Under the pieces are notes generated by a model, which did not search any database, was not told the origin of the DNA, and saw nothing but the letters and a program-made list of their open reading frames with translations. The position numbers and the translations under genes are program-made. From Cronobacter turicensis z3032 (GTDB lineage: Bacteria; Pseudomonadota; Gammaproteobacteria; Enterobacterales; Enterobacteriaceae), in contig FN543093.2 in assembly GCA_000027065.2 (NCBI GenBank), positions 3,414,074 through 3,478,073 of the forward strand: a stretch of 64,000 nucleotides of DNA, in the 5' to 3' direction. Positions 17,687 through 27,133 of the stretch are shown piece after piece. Numbering within the stretch: the stretch's first letter is position 1; each line of letters opens with the position of its first letter.

Positions 17687-19225
17687 ATGCAGCAACGTAA
17701 ACCGCTTGAAGGGGCGCAGCTGGTCGTCATGACCATCGCCCTTTCGCTTGCCACCTTCATGCAGGTGCTGGACTCCACCATCGCCAACGTGGCGATCCCG
17801 ACCATCGCCGGTAACCTGGGCGCCTCGTTAAGTCAGGGCACCTGGGTGATTACCTCGTTCGGGGTGGCGAACGCCATCTCGATTCCCCTTACCGGCTGGC
17901 TGGCGAAGCGCGTCGGTGAGGTGAAGCTGTTCGTTTGGTCTACTATCGCGTTCGCGATCGCCTCCTGGGCATGCGGCGTTTCCAATAGCCTGAACATGCT
18001 GATTTTCTTCCGCGTGATTCAGGGAATTGTGGCCGGACCGCTGATCCCGCTCTCCCAGAGTCTGCTGCTGAGCAACTACCCGCCCGCCAAACGCTCTGTC
18101 GCGCTGGCATTGTGGTCGATGACGGTGATTGTCGCCCCTATCTGCGGCCCGATCCTCGGCGGCTGGATCAGCGATAACTATCACTGGGGCTGGATCTTCT
18201 TTATCAACGTGCCTATCGGCATCGTCGTGGTATTGATGACGCTGCAATCGCTGCGCGGGCGAGAGACCCGCACCGAGCAGCGGCGCATTGACGCCGTGGG
18301 GCTCGGGCTGCTGGTCATCGGCATCGGTTGCCTGCAGGTGATGCTCGACCAGGGGAAAGAGCTCGACTGGTTTAACTCGACCGAAATCATCGTGCTGACG
18401 GTCGTGGCGGTGGTGGCGCTGAGTTTCCTGATTGTCTGGGAGCTGACCGACGATCATCCGATTGTCGATCTCGCGCTGTTTAAGTCGCGCAACTTTACCA
18501 TCGGCTGTCTGAGCATCAGCCTTGCCTATATGCTCTACTTCGGCTCGATTGTGTTGCTGCCGCAGTTGTTGCAGGAGGTCTACGGCTATACCGCGACCTG
18601 GGCGGGGCTTGCCTCAGCGCCGGTCGGGATAATCCCGGTCATCCTCTCGCCAATTATCGGACGCTTCGCGCACCGGCTGGATATGCGCCGCCTGGTGACA
18701 TTCAGCTTTATTATGTACGCGGTATGTTTCTACTGGCGCGCATATACGTTCGAGCCGGGGATGGATTTCGGGGCGTCGGCGTGGCCGCAGTTTATTCAGG
18801 GCTTCGCGGTGGCGTGTTTCTTTATGCCGCTCACCACCATCACCCTCTCCGGCCTGCCGCCGGAGCGGCTGGCGGCGGCATCGAGTCTGTCGAACTTCTT
18901 AAGGACGCTCGCGGGCTCCATCGGCACCTCGATAACCACGACGCTGTGGACCAACCGGGAATCGATGCATCACGCGCAGCTGACCGAATCGGTGACGCCG
19001 TTTAACCCCAACGCGCAGGAGATGTACAACCAGCTTCAGGGCATGGGAATGACGCAGCAGCAGGCGTCCGGGTATATCGCCCAGCAGATAACCAATCAGG
19101 GACTGATTATCTCCGCCAATGAGATTTTCTGGGCATCCGCGGGCGTGTTCCTGGTGCTGTTAGGGCTTATCTGGTTCGCCAGGCCGCCTTTCGGGGCGGG
19201 CGGCGGCGGCGGCGGCGCTCACTGA
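17687..19225 (+). CDS. emrB: Multidrug efflux MFS transporter EmrB
   Basis: A 512-residue, 14-segment DHA2 antiporter, the family standard length. Early motif LDSTIANVAIPTIAGNLG and motif C region LWSMTVIVAPICGPILGGWI are clear. The C-terminus has a short Gly-rich tail (GAGGGGGGAH). Lies 14 bases after emrA, with GGCGGAGG as ribosome binding site; the pair forms the EmrAB-TolC pump. Confidence 0.97.
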   Translation: MQQRKPLEGAQLVVMTIALSLATFMQVLDSTIANVAIPTIAGNLGASLSQGTWVITSFGVANAISIPLTGWLAKRVGEVKLFVWSTIAFAIASWACGVSNSLNMLIFFRVIQGIVAGPLIPLSQSLLLSNYPPAKRSVALALWSMTVIVAPICGPILGGWISDNYHWGWIFFINVPIGIVVVLMTLQSLRGRETRTEQRRIDAVGLGLLVIGIGCLQVMLDQGKELDWFNSTEIIVLTVVAVVALSFLIVWELTDDHPIVDLALFKSRNFTIGCLSISLAYMLYFGSIVLLPQLLQEVYGYTATWAGLASAPVGIIPVILSPIIGRFAHRLDMRRLVTFSFIMYAVCFYWRAYTFEPGMDFGASAWPQFIQGFAVACFFMPLTTITLSGLPPERLAAASSLSNFLRTLAGSIGTSITTTLWTNRESMHHAQLTESVTPFNPNAQEMYNQLQGMGMTQQQASGYIAQQITNQGLIISANEIFWASAGVFLVLLGLIWFARPPFGAGGGGGGAH

Positions 19226-19235
19226 CGTTACTCAC

Positions 19236-19265
19236 AAAAAGGCCCGCACTGGCGGGCCTTTTTTA
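19236..19265 (+). terminator. Terminator of emrAB
   Basis: AAGGCCCGC-CACTG-like loop-GCGGGCCTT stem with flanking A- and T-runs; it can serve both emrB and the convergent GGDEF-EAL gene. Confidence 0.88.
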
Positions 19266-19274
19266 TTCACCGCG

Positions 19275-21884
19275 TTAATCTTTCACCGGGGGAACGCCCT
19301 GCCCGCGCAGTTGCGCTTTCAGGCGCTCAAGCGGCAGCGGCCGACACATCAGATAGCCCTGGGTTTCATCGCACTGATACATTTTAAGCTGCGCCAGCTG
19401 CTCCTGCGTCTCCACGCCTTCCGCGGTAATGCTCAGGGAAAACGCTTTGCCGAGCCCGATAATATTCTCCACGATACTGTTGGCGTTATCCGAATGCGGC
19501 ATACCCGCCACAAAGGATTTATCAAGCTTAATGCCGTCGAACGGGAACGTGCGCAGGTAACTTAACGACGAATAGCCAGTGCCGAAATCATCAATAAGCA
19601 GCCGCACGCCAAGCGCTTTCAGGCCGTTCATCAGTTCCAGGCTCTGCTCAGGATTCGAGAGCGTGGCGTTTTCGGTAACTTCCAGCTCCAGACGCTCCGG
19701 CGCAAGCCCGGTCGCGTTCAGCGCCTCCTGCACCCGCTCCACCAGCCCCGGCGTGCGGAACTCTACCGCCGAAATATTCACGGAAATCGCAAGGCCCGGC
19801 ATGTCGCGCTGCGCATCGCGGCAGGCGGCGTTCAGCACCCAGTCGCTGATGGCGATAATCAGTCCGGTCTCTTCCGCGAGCGGAATAAACTGATCCGGCA
19901 TCAGCAACCCAAGCGTCGGATGATGCCAGCGCAGCAGCGCTTCGACCGCCACGATTTTTTCGGCGTTCATGTCGTAGCGCGGCTGATAGACCAGCTGGAA
20001 CTGCCGATCGCGGATAGCCTCGCGCAGGCTGTTTTCCATTTCACGGCGCTGGACAATCTGTTCCGCCATATGGGCGTCATAAAACACCCAGCCGTTGCGC
20101 CCGCTGCTTTTCGCTTTATAGAGCGCGATGTCGGAAAAACGCAGCAGATCGGTCGCGTTCACCGCGTCCTGCGGCGCGAGCGCAATCCCCATGCTGGCGC
20201 CGATTAAAATCTCATGATCCTGTACGCTGAACGGACGGTTGATCTCGGCGAGAATGCGCTCGCAAAGTTGCTCCAGCGCTTCTTTGCGTTCGATGTCCGG
20301 GATAATCAGGATAAATTCGTCGCCGCCCTGGCGCGCCACCAGATCGAAATCACGCAGGCAGGCGCGCAGACGCGCGGAAACCTGATGCAACAGTTCATCG
20401 CCGACGCCGTGGCCGAAGAGATCGTTGACCGGCTTAAACTTATCGAGATCGAGGCTAATCATCGCCAGCGGATGCTCGCGCGTCGGGCGCGACTGGAGTT
20501 TGCCTTCCAGGAACTCTTTCATGCGTACCCGGTTGGGCAGGCCGGTGAGTTCGTCATGCAGCGAGAGATACTGCACGCGCGCCTGGGCTTCGACTTCAAG
20601 CGTGACGTCAGTCGCGGTGCCGCGAAAGCTCAGCCCGCCTTCCGCCGTGGCGATGGGCTTCGCCACCAGATTGCAGTAGCGCTGGTGCCCCTGCGCCGAC
20701 AGATAGCGGCAATGAGTCATGGCGCGGTGCCCGCCGTGCCCTGGCTGGTGGAACCACGCCTCCAGCGTCGCGCTGTCTTCCTGGATAAATTCCGTTACGC
20801 GCCGTCCCAGCCAGTCGGCGATACGATAGCCGGTGATGACCGGGAAGCGCTCGGAAAGCCAGGTGAAGCGCAGGTCATCGTCGGTTTCCCAGATCCAGTC
20901 GGTGGTAGCCTCTGCGACATCGCGAAAACGCCGTTCGCTGGCCGCCAACGCCAGTCGATTCTGCTCCAGCAGAAAAGCGTTTTCATCATTGAGCCGCGCT
21001 TTCGTCAACGCGTTGCGCATAGCGATGCCTGCGACCAGCCCCGTAAAACACATCAGGAAAATCAGCAGCGGCAGGATGACGACGATAAGATCGTGGCCGG
21101 GATCCTCGCTGCGCCAGACCATGGTCACCTGACCGTTGCCAAGCGGCAGTCCCAGTGTGACCTGACGGTAGTCGGGCGACGCCTCGCCAGGCTTACGCAC
21201 GTGCAGATCCTCAATGCCGTACTCATGCCCCATCTGCACGAGTTCCGCGCTGGTGAGCACATCGATAAATATCAGCAACGACGGCGTGCCGGGTTCGGCC
21301 TGGACATTTTTGTCGCCGCCGCTGCGTATCCAGGCAGCCCCCACCAGCGCGGGCTGGCCGTGATATTCCATCGGCGTGACGATGGAAGCGCCATCGGAGG
21401 CATCCAGCGCGGTGCGCAGGCTGCTCATCAAGGGCGCGCCGATCCAGTGTTCTACTTTCTGGTTTCTGAATTTGCCGTTAACGACGCTGTAGCGGGTGAT
21501 GTCGCTACCGTCCGTCACGAAGACGCCGTCATAGCCGAACATGTCATAGAGCGATGAACCCAGATTTCCGCGATCCCACGCCCAGGTCACGTCGAGGGTT
21601 TGATGCAGATTCACCCAGGCTTCGCCCCAGTCAGAGTAATCATTAAGCGTGGTTTTTAGCGTATCCTGGCGATTTTGCAGGGCTTTTAATAACAGATGGC
21701 GGCTGTGCGCATCGGTGCGTTCGTTAATATCATTTGCGATGTGCAAAATAGAAAGCATCGCTACCAGGAAAAACAGCCCTAACAGAGCGCCCATAAAAAG
21801 CAATGTGCGCCGGATAAAGCGCGTGGTATTTCCCGTCTCGTTAACGGATAAGTCAGCAACGCCGCGTCTGAAAAAACCTGTCAT
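19275..21884 (-). CDS. Membrane CHASE4-PAS-GGDEF-EAL cyclic-di-GMP enzyme
   Basis: An 869-residue protein. Order: membrane segment (about 24-46), periplasmic CHASE4 domain with SDWGEAWVN and MFGYDGVFVTDG motifs, second membrane segment (ILPLLIFLMCFTGLVAGIA), PAS (TTDWIWETDD), GGDEF, EAL. The cyclase motif GGDEF is intact with an RDFD inhibitory site five residues before it, and the EAL residues (EALLRW, LEVTEN, DDFGTGYSS, KLDKSF) are all present, so both synthesis and breakdown of c-di-GMP are possible. The frame is open 54 codons further upstream; the ATG at 21884 is chosen because the membrane segment then sits at a usual distance, although its GAGGA is too close to be ideal. Not part of the E. 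coli emrB-luxS junction, so an accessory insertion or a lost gene there. Confidence 0.85.
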   Translation of the reverse strand: MTGFFRRGVADLSVNETGNTTRFIRRTLLFMGALLGLFFLVAMLSILHIANDINERTDAHSRHLLLKALQNRQDTLKTTLNDYSDWGEAWVNLHQTLDVTWAWDRGNLGSSLYDMFGYDGVFVTDGSDITRYSVVNGKFRNQKVEHWIGAPLMSSLRTALDASDGASIVTPMEYHGQPALVGAAWIRSGGDKNVQAEPGTPSLLIFIDVLTSAELVQMGHEYGIEDLHVRKPGEASPDYRQVTLGLPLGNGQVTMVWRSEDPGHDLIVVILPLLIFLMCFTGLVAGIAMRNALTKARLNDENAFLLEQNRLALAASERRFRDVAEATTDWIWETDDDLRFTWLSERFPVITGYRIADWLGRRVTEFIQEDSATLEAWFHQPGHGGHRAMTHCRYLSAQGHQRYCNLVAKPIATAEGGLSFRGTATDVTLEVEAQARVQYLSLHDELTGLPNRVRMKEFLEGKLQSRPTREHPLAMISLDLDKFKPVNDLFGHGVGDELLHQVSARLRACLRDFDLVARQGGDEFILIIPDIERKEALEQLCERILAEINRPFSVQDHEILIGASMGIALAPQDAVNATDLLRFSDIALYKAKSSGRNGWVFYDAHMAEQIVQRREMENSLREAIRDRQFQLVYQPRYDMNAEKIVAVEALLRWHHPTLGLLMPDQFIPLAEETGLIIAISDWVLNAACRDAQRDMPGLAISVNISAVEFRTPGLVERVQEALNATGLAPERLELEVTENATLSNPEQSLELMNGLKALGVRLLIDDFGTGYSSLSYLRTFPFDGIKLDKSFVAGMPHSDNANSIVENIIGLGKAFSLSITAEGVETQEQLAQLKMYQCDETQGYLMCRPLPLERLKAQLRGQGVPPVKD

Positions 21885-22192
21885 TCCTCGATCCCGATCT
21901 GCTATTGCCTTGATAATAATTATGACGCCCGTGAAAAGATCTGCGCGCAGCGACGACAGCGTGGCGTATTCACGCGGGTTGCCGCCCAGGCGCGGTACAC
22001 TGACGATATACAAAAATCGGACGCGGCCCGCCACGCATCGGTACACTCATTCAGGGTATGCTTCAGGTGTTAATAGTTTAAAACCGATATTTTATTTCGC
22101 GGCTATATTTCACAGGCAACAAAAATTTGTTTTAAGTCACCCGGCGCAGGCCAGAGAAGGCATAAATATAACCGTAGCGGCAATCATATAAT

Positions 22193-22215
22193 AAAAAAGG
22201 AGCCATTAAGGCTCC
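22193..22215 (-). terminator. Terminator of luxS
   Basis: GGAGCC-TTAAT-GGCTCC on the minus strand followed by TTTTTT, 25 bases after the luxS stop. Confidence 0.85.
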
Positions 22216-22239
22216 CTTTCTAATAATTATTTTTTATTC

Positions 22240-22755
22240 CTACAGGTGCAGTTCCTGTAATTTTTCTTTCGGCAGCGCCAGTTCATCGTTGCTGTTAACG
22301 CCCACGCCACGCTCGATAATGTGACGCGCGATATCCTGCGCTTCTTCCAGTGAGTGCATTTCGTACGTGCCGCACTGGTAAACGTTCAGTTCCGGGATCT
22401 GGTTCTGTTCTTTCACTTTCAGCACGTCCTGCATCGCCGCTTTCCAGGCGTCAGCCACGCGCTGCTCGTCAGGCTGGCCGATGAGGCTCATGTAAAAACC
22501 AGTGCGGCAGCCCATCGGGGAGATATCGATGATCTCCACGCCGTTGCCGTTCAGATGATCGCGCATGAAACCGGCAAAGAGGTGCTCCAGCGTGTGGATG
22601 CCCTTTTCCGGCATCACTTCTTTGTTCGGGGCGCAAAAACGCAGGTCAAACACGGTGATAGTGTCGCCGTGCGGCGTGTTCATGGTCTTCGCCACACGTA
22701 CCGCAGGCGCTTCCATACGGGTATGGTCGACAGTGAAGCTATCAAGCAATGGCAT
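22240..22755 (-). CDS. luxS: S-ribosylhomocysteine lyase LuxS
   Basis: A 171-residue metalloenzyme, exact family length. The zinc ligands are His54 and His58 in HTLEH and the Cys in QCGTYEMHS. It splits S-ribosylhomocysteine into homocysteine and the AI-2 precursor DPD, serving methyl-cycle recycling and quorum signalling. GGAGGTGATC precedes the ATG. Divergent from the sRNA gene micA. Confidence 0.98.
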   Translation of the reverse strand: MPLLDSFTVDHTRMEAPAVRVAKTMNTPHGDTITVFDLRFCAPNKEVMPEKGIHTLEHLFAGFMRDHLNGNGVEIIDISPMGCRTGFYMSLIGQPDEQRVADAWKAAMQDVLKVKEQNQIPELNVYQCGTYEMHSLEEAQDIARHIIERGVGVNSNDELALPKEKLQELHL

Positions 22756-22792
22756 CTGATCACCTCCGATGAGTGATTTTTTAAAATTAAAC

Positions 22793-22820
22793 TGAACTAA
22801 TGTTCACGGGCCGGGTCTGA
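22793..22820 (+). promoter_or_regulatory. Sigma-E promoter of micA
   Basis: TGAACTAA (22793-22800) resembles the sigma-E -35 GGAACTT, and TCTGA (22816-22820) the -10 TCTGA, with a 16-base gap. The predicted start, seven bases on, is the known first base of MicA. Confidence 0.75.
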
Positions 22821-22826
22821 ATCTAT

Positions 22827-22899
22827 GAAAGACGCGCATTTGTTATCATCATCACTGAGTTCAGAGATGACAATTTGGCCACAGCGATGTGGCCTTTTT
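22827..22899 (+). ncRNA. micA: MicA small regulatory RNA
   Basis: GAAAGACGCGCATTTGTTAT at the 5' end is the conserved seed region that pairs with the ompA leader. It is followed by the variable middle stem and the terminator GGCCACA-GCGA-TGTGGCC with T5 (22877-22899). The location between luxS and gshA matches E. coli. MicA is an Hfq-dependent, sigma-E-induced repressor of outer membrane protein mRNAs and of PhoP. Confidence 0.95.
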
Positions 22900-22907
22900 C
22901 TTTTGTC

Positions 22908-24464
22908 TCACGCCTGCTTCGTCAGCCATTCATCAAAAGGCTCGGTATCCGCAGCTTCAATCTCACGCTGACGCGCCAGCGACGCCGCCTGCTCCTGACG
23001 GAAATCCTCTTCATGCAGCGTCTGCAACGGCTCTTCACGCAGCATGGTGCGATAGTTATCCGCCAGCATCCGTCCGGTTCCGCCAATCCCGTTTTCAATC
23101 ATCGAGCGCAGAATACGCGCCGAGTAAGTGAGCTCCGGATCGTCAAAGCACGCCACCAGTCGGTCGCAGACCTGCTGGTACTCCTGCCCGCCGTGAATGC
23201 CGTCGAGCGTTCGCGCCACGCGACGTAAATCGCGGAACAGATCTTTGCCCACTTTCTCCAGCGGGAACTGCGCCGTTTCGCACCCAATGCCGAGCGTCAG
23301 CCCAGGCTTGCGGCCTTCCAGAATCACACGGTTCCAGTTGGCGCGGGTACACAGCAGCTCATCGCTGCTCATCTCCGGCGCATCTGCCAGCGCGCACCAG
23401 ACCATAAAGAGATCGAGGAAACGCACCTGATTTTCATCGACGCCAATCGGCGAGAATGGGTTGATATCGAGCGAGCGCACTTCAATGTATTCGATGCCGC
23501 CGCGCAGCAGCGCGTCGGACGGCGATTCGCCATCGCGCGTGACGCGCTTCGGACGAATTGGCGCATACAGCTCGTTTTCAATCTGCAAAATATTGGTGTT
23601 GATTTGCAGATATTCGCCGTCTTTCTTCAGCCCCAGCTTCGCGTACTCTTCCGACGGGGTTTTGATGGCGCGCTTCAATCCTGCCACATAACTGTGTAGA
23701 TCGTTAAATGTAATCCCGAGATTGCTTTGCGATTTATTGGTATAGCCCAGATCGCTTAAGCGCAGCGAGGTCGCGTAAGGCAGGTAGTACATACCGCAGT
23801 CGGTTTTCTCGAACGGCAGTTTGGTCGGCTTGCCCTGCAGGAAAGAGGAACAAATCGCCGGCGAGGCGCCAAACAGATATGGGATCACCCAGCCAAAACG
23901 GTAGTAGTTGCGGATCAGACGGAAATAGCCTGCTGAAATCGCCTCTTTGCCGCTCTCGGCATCTTCCACCTGACACTTCGCCTGCCAGAACGCCAGCGGC
24001 AGTGAGAAGTTGTAATGCACGCCGGAGATGGTCTGCATCAGCGCGCCGTAGCGGTTCTTCAGACCCGAGCGATAGAGCGTTTTAAAACGGCCGATATTCG
24101 AGGTGCCGTATTGCGCGAGCTCAATGTCCTGCCCTTCTTTGATATAGCAGGGCATGCTGAGCGGCCACATACGCTCGTCGCCGAGCGCTCTGGCGGTGTG
24201 GCGATGAATATCGCGCATCACCGTCAGCATATGATCGATATCGCCATCTACCGGCGTGATAAATTCCAGAAGGGCTTCGGCAAAATCCGTCGTGATCCAC
24301 TTATGGGTTAACGCGGAGCCCAGGCTTTCCGGATGCCCCGTGGTCGCCAGCTCGCCGTCAGGCGTGACGCGCAGCGTTTCGCGCTCAAGCCCACGGCGAA
24401 TGCCTTTCAATGCCTCAGGATGCTCGGTTAACCAGGCCAGCGCCTGTGATACGTCCGGGATCAA
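22908..24464 (-). CDS. gshA: Glutamate-cysteine ligase GshA
   Basis: A 518-residue enzyme, same length as E. coli. It catalyses the first step of glutathione synthesis. Family blocks include [11 protein letters not shown] near the N-terminus, [31 protein letters not shown] and [18 protein letters not shown]. The start codon is TTG at 24464 with GGGAGGTCAA upstream, the same unusual start as in E. coli. The gene ends eight bases from the convergent micA. Confidence 0.97.
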   Translation of the reverse strand: MIPDVSQALAWLTEHPEALKGIRRGLERETLRVTPDGELATTGHPESLGSALTHKWITTDFAEALLEFITPVDGDIDHMLTVMRDIHRHTARALGDERMWPLSMPCYIKEGQDIELAQYGTSNIGRFKTLYRSGLKNRYGALMQTISGVHYNFSLPLAFWQAKCQVEDAESGKEAISAGYFRLIRNYYRFGWVIPYLFGASPAICSSFLQGKPTKLPFEKTDCGMYYLPYATSLRLSDLGYTNKSQSNLGITFNDLHSYVAGLKRAIKTPSEEYAKLGLKKDGEYLQINTNILQIENELYAPIRPKRVTRDGESPSDALLRGGIEYIEVRSLDINPFSPIGVDENQVRFLDLFMVWCALADAPEMSSDELLCTRANWNRVILEGRKPGLTLGIGCETAQFPLEKVGKDLFRDLRRVARTLDGIHGGQEYQQVCDRLVACFDDPELTYSARILRSMIENGIGGTGRMLADNYRTMLREEPLQTLHEEDFRQEQAASLARQREIEAADTEPFDEWLTKQA

Positions 24465-24556
24465 ATTGACCTCCCGCCTGTCGTGTCGAAAATATTTTTA
24501 TTAAGCATAATTGTAATGGTAAAGGTTGACGATGAAAGGTCGCTCAAACAATCCAA

Positions 24557-24985
24557 TTAGTGCCACCACGTCATACCCTGTAAAGTCGCTGCCGCGATAA
24601 TGATGTAGCGCAGCGCCTTGCCAAGGCACAGAAAAAAAATCACCGGCCCCCAGGGAAGGCGCAGCCACCCTGCCAGCAGGCATAATAAATCACCGACCAG
24701 AGGCAGCCAGCTTAACAGCAGCGCTGGCGCGCCAAACCGTTGCAGCCAGCCCTGCGCGCGCTCCTGCCAGCGCGATGACTCGCGCAGCGGAAACAGCCGC
24801 CCAAGAATAACGTTAGTTAACCCCCCAAGGCTATTACCTATTGTTGCGGTTAATACCAAAAGCCAGGGGGCGGTTTTCACGCTTACCAGCAGCGCCACCA
24901 GCACCGCTTCGGAACTACCCGGCAGCAGCGTGGCGCTCAGAAAACTGCTGGTAAAGAGCGAGAGGAGCGACAGCGCGTCGCTCAC
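24557..24985 (-). CDS. yqaA: YqaA, DedA/SNARE-associated family membrane protein
   Basis: A 142-residue membrane protein with four hydrophobic segments. The motifs FLSATLLPGSSEAVLVALL near the N-terminus and GNSLGGLTNVILGR fit the YqaA subgroup of the DedA-related family. Function unproven. Its start overlaps the yqaB stop by four bases, so the two form an operon. Confidence 0.93.
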   Translation of the reverse strand: MSDALSLLSLFTSSFLSATLLPGSSEAVLVALLVSVKTAPWLLVLTATIGNSLGGLTNVILGRLFPLRESSRWQERAQGWLQRFGAPALLLSWLPLVGDLLCLLAGWLRLPWGPVIFFLCLGKALRYIIIAAATLQGMTWWH

Positions 24986-25551
24986 AGCAAACGCACGTCC
25001 ACAGCGTCCATTCCCGCCAGACGCGCCGCTTCGAGACCGAAATCCGCGTCCTCAAACACGACGCATTTTTCAGGCGCGACGCCCATGAGCGTTGCGCAGC
25101 GCAGGAAAGTATCGGGAGCGGGTTTATGATGTTGTACATGATCGGCGGCAACCACCGCGGTGAAGTAGCGACGCAGGCCAAGATGCGCCAGCAGCGCTTC
25201 CGCCATCGCGCTTTCGCTGCCGGTGCCGACGGCCATAGGACGGCGGCCGTGCCACGCTTTGACAACGTCAATGAGCGGCAACGGACGCACCGTATCCAGC
25301 AGCATCGCCTGCACCGCGGCGGTTTTTTCACGCGCCAGCGCATGGGGACAGAGATCGGCCTGATTCAGCTCAATGACCGCCTGAGCGATGCGCCAGGTAG
25401 GCGAACCGTTCAGCGCGACCATCGCCTGTTCGTCAAACTGCATGCCGTAGCGGCCAAGCACGTCGCGCCAGGCTTTCCGGTGCGTCGGCTCGGTATCGAG
25501 GATGGTGCCATCCATGTCAAAAATCAGCCCGTCGTAACGCTCGTACATCAT
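24982..25551 (-). CDS. yqaB: YqaB, HAD-family sugar phosphatase
   Basis: A 189-residue HAD hydrolase. Motif I is DMDGTILDTE with the nucleophile Asp near residue 11, motif II VGTGSES, motif III KPAPD and motif IV VFEDADFG. E. coli YqaB dephosphorylates fructose-1-phosphate and 6-phosphogluconate. Two adjacent ATG codons open the frame, so the true start may be three bases downstream (25548). Confidence 0.95.
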   Translation of the reverse strand: MMYERYDGLIFDMDGTILDTEPTHRKAWRDVLGRYGMQFDEQAMVALNGSPTWRIAQAVIELNQADLCPHALAREKTAAVQAMLLDTVRPLPLIDVVKAWHGRRPMAVGTGSESAMAEALLAHLGLRRYFTAVVAADHVQHHKPAPDTFLRCATLMGVAPEKCVVFEDADFGLEAARLAGMDAVDVRLL

Positions 25552-25874
25552 GTCCTCATTACCTGACCGCCAGGAATGTTACTTTAGCTTAAACCGTTAA
25601 TTTTGTCGCTGTTAAGGCATACAGGAGGTACAGATGGCGTAATGAATGAGGCGTATAAAAGGGATTCAGGGGGATGTGTAAAGGAGCGGCTTTGCGAAAT
25701 AGCTTTGATCAGAGAAAAGGAAGATTCAGGAGAGAAGCTGGGTGCATCCGGGAGGATTACTTGACTTTGGCTCACCCTGACGGGCCGCTGCGAGAGCTGC
25801 GTTATCCTCCCTGGAATTCGCGACAATCATCGCTTACCAGGTCACGTCATCATTGCTGATACCGCGGAAAAATA
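25552..25874. other. yqaB-tRNA intergenic region with a tRNA-Arg 3'-end repeat
   Basis: No protein gene is supported. At 25741-25758 an 18-base stretch (GGTGCATCCGGGAGGATT) copies the 3' end (CCA-proximal acceptor and T-arm) of the tRNA-Arg genes upstream, and 25846-25874 repeats part of the inter-tRNA spacer. This resembles the partial tRNA repeats downstream of some E. coli tRNA operons (tyrT/rtT type). Confidence 0.65.
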
Positions 25875-25951
25875 TGGTGCATCCGGGAGGATTCGAACCT
25901 CCGACCGCTCGGTTCGTAGCCGAGTACTCTATCCAGCTGAGCTACGGATGC
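25875..25951 (-). tRNA. argQ: tRNA-Arg(ACG), fourth copy in the operon
   Basis: 77 bases including the encoded CCA. The cloverleaf is intact with acceptor GCATCCG/CGGATGC and anticodon loop CTACGAA, anticodon ACG (decodes CGU/CGC/CGA after inosine modification). Last gene of the tRNA operon; order matches serV-argV-argY-argZ-argQ. Confidence 0.97.
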
Positions 25952-26009
25952 ATCGGGGATACTGCTTTACTGCGGCCTACGCCATCATTGCTGATACCGT
26001 AGAGAAATA

Positions 26010-26086
26010 TGGTGCATCCGGGAGGATTCGAACCTCCGACCGCTCGGTTCGTAGCCGAGTACTCTATCCAGCTGAGCTACGGATGC
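26010..26086 (-). tRNA. argZ: tRNA-Arg(ACG), third copy
   Basis: Sequence identical to the copy at 25875-25951, spaced exactly 135 bp from it. Anticodon ACG, encoded CCA. Confidence 0.97.
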
Positions 26087-26144
26087 ATCGGGGATACTGC
26101 TTTACTGCGGTCTACGCCATCATTGCTGATACCATAGAGAAATA

Positions 26145-26221
26145 TGGTGCATCCGGGAGGATTCGAACCTCCGACCGCTCGGTTCGTAGCCGAGTACTCT
26201 ATCCAGCTGAGCTACGGATGC
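26145..26221 (-). tRNA. argY: tRNA-Arg(ACG), second copy
   Basis: Identical 77-base gene, again 135 bp from its neighbour; the 58-base spacer differs from the others only at a few positions. Confidence 0.97.
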
Positions 26222-26279
26222 ATCGGGGATACTGCTTTACTGCGGCCTACGCCATCATTGCTGATACCGTAGAGAAATA

Positions 26280-26356
26280 TGGTGCATCCGGGAGGATTCG
26301 AACCTCCGACCGCTCGGTTCGTAGCCGAGTACTCTATCCAGCTGAGCTACGGATGC
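26280..26356 (-). tRNA. argV: tRNA-Arg(ACG), first copy
   Basis: Identical 77-base gene, three bases after the tRNA-Ser gene in the direction of transcription. Confidence 0.97.
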
Positions 26357-26359
26357 AAA

Positions 26360-26452
26360 TGGCGGTGAGGCGGGGATTCGAACCCCGGATGCAGCTTTTG
26401 ACCGCATACTCCCTTAGCAGGGGAGCGCCTTCAGCCTCTCGGCCACCTCACC
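26360..26452 (-). tRNA. serV: tRNA-Ser(GCT)
   Basis: 93 bases with encoded CCA and the long variable arm of serine tRNAs. The anticodon loop is CTGCTAA, anticodon GCT, decoding AGC/AGU. First gene of the operon; the pairing with tRNA-Arg matches E. coli serV-argVYZQ. Confidence 0.97.
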
Positions 26453-26513
26453 ACACGCCTCTTACGAGTGCTTCGAAGAGCTTGTTTCGTCTCATCGTCG
26501 CTGCGTGGCGCAC

Positions 26514-26541
26514 ATATTACTTTCTGGGACTTATAAGTCAA
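26514..26541 (-). promoter_or_regulatory. Promoter of the serV-argVYZQ tRNA operon
   Basis: On the minus strand TTGACT, a 16-base spacer and TAATAT, then a GC-rich discriminator (GTGCGCC) typical of stringently controlled stable-RNA promoters. The start would be about 50 bases before tRNA-Ser. The remaining 26453-26755 region contains no gene. Confidence 0.75.
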
Positions 26542-26711
26542 ACAATTTTTCCCGACTCTGCATCGTTTGCACAATTACCGCCCAATCCGCCTGCTTTGCC
26601 AACAAAAAGGCTGTTTTATCAACGCAAATGCGGTGATGCAGTGGATATTATTAAAGGCAAAAGGGAACGGGAAAGCGTGTCAGGAGACGGAGGAAAACAG
26701 AAGAAACGAAG

Positions 26712-26749
26712 AAAAAAGGGGATGCGCCTCGCCGGTGTGAGCGAGACGC
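26712..26749 (-). terminator. Terminator of csrA
   Basis: GCGTCTCGC/GCGAGGCGC arms (one G-U pair) followed on the minus strand by CCCCTTTTTT, just after the csrA stop. Confidence 0.75.
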
Positions 26750-26755
26750 GACAAC

Positions 26756-26941
26756 TCAGTAACTGGACTGTTGCGATTTTTCAGCCTGGATACGCTGGTA
26801 GATCTCTTCACGGTGTACAGATACCTCTTTGGGGGCGTTCACGCCAATACGTACCTGGTTGCCTTTTACCCCAAGAACTGTCACGGTCACCTCATCCCCA
26901 ATCATGAGGGTTTCACCAACTCGACGAGTCAGAATCAGCAT
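26756..26941 (-). CDS. csrA: Carbon storage regulator CsrA
   Basis: A 61-residue RNA-binding dimer, the E. coli length. [15 protein letters not shown] is the first RNA-binding strand and [10 protein letters not shown] carries the conserved Arg44. It binds GGA motifs in mRNA leaders to control carbon storage, motility and biofilm. Lies between alaS and the tRNA operon as in E. coli. Confidence 0.98.
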
Positions 26942-27133
26942 TCTTTGCTCCTTGAAAGATTAAAAGAGTCGGGTCTCTCTGTATCCCGGCATTATCCATC
27001 ATATAACGCCAAAAAGTAAGCGATGACAAACACCTGAGGTGTAAGCAGTCACGGCATTACATTCTGTTAAACCTAAGTTTAGCCGATCCAGAAAAAATCA
27101 ACCCGACTTTATCGTTATAGTTCGGGCACAGAT

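Noticed and set aside
20214..21557. A 447-codon plus-strand frame
   Set aside because: It is the antisense shadow of the GGDEF-EAL gene, which has intact domains; the shadow has the Arg/His/Gln-rich composition of GC-rich reverse frames.
25875..26356. Regular direct repeats that might be a CRISPR array
   Set aside because: The repeated part is a full tRNA gene and the spacers are nearly identical to each other, the opposite of a CRISPR array.
25948..26907. A 319-codon plus-strand open frame with three repeats
   Set aside because: It runs antisense through four tRNA genes, csrA and its terminator; the protein repeat is only the 135-bp tRNA/spacer period.
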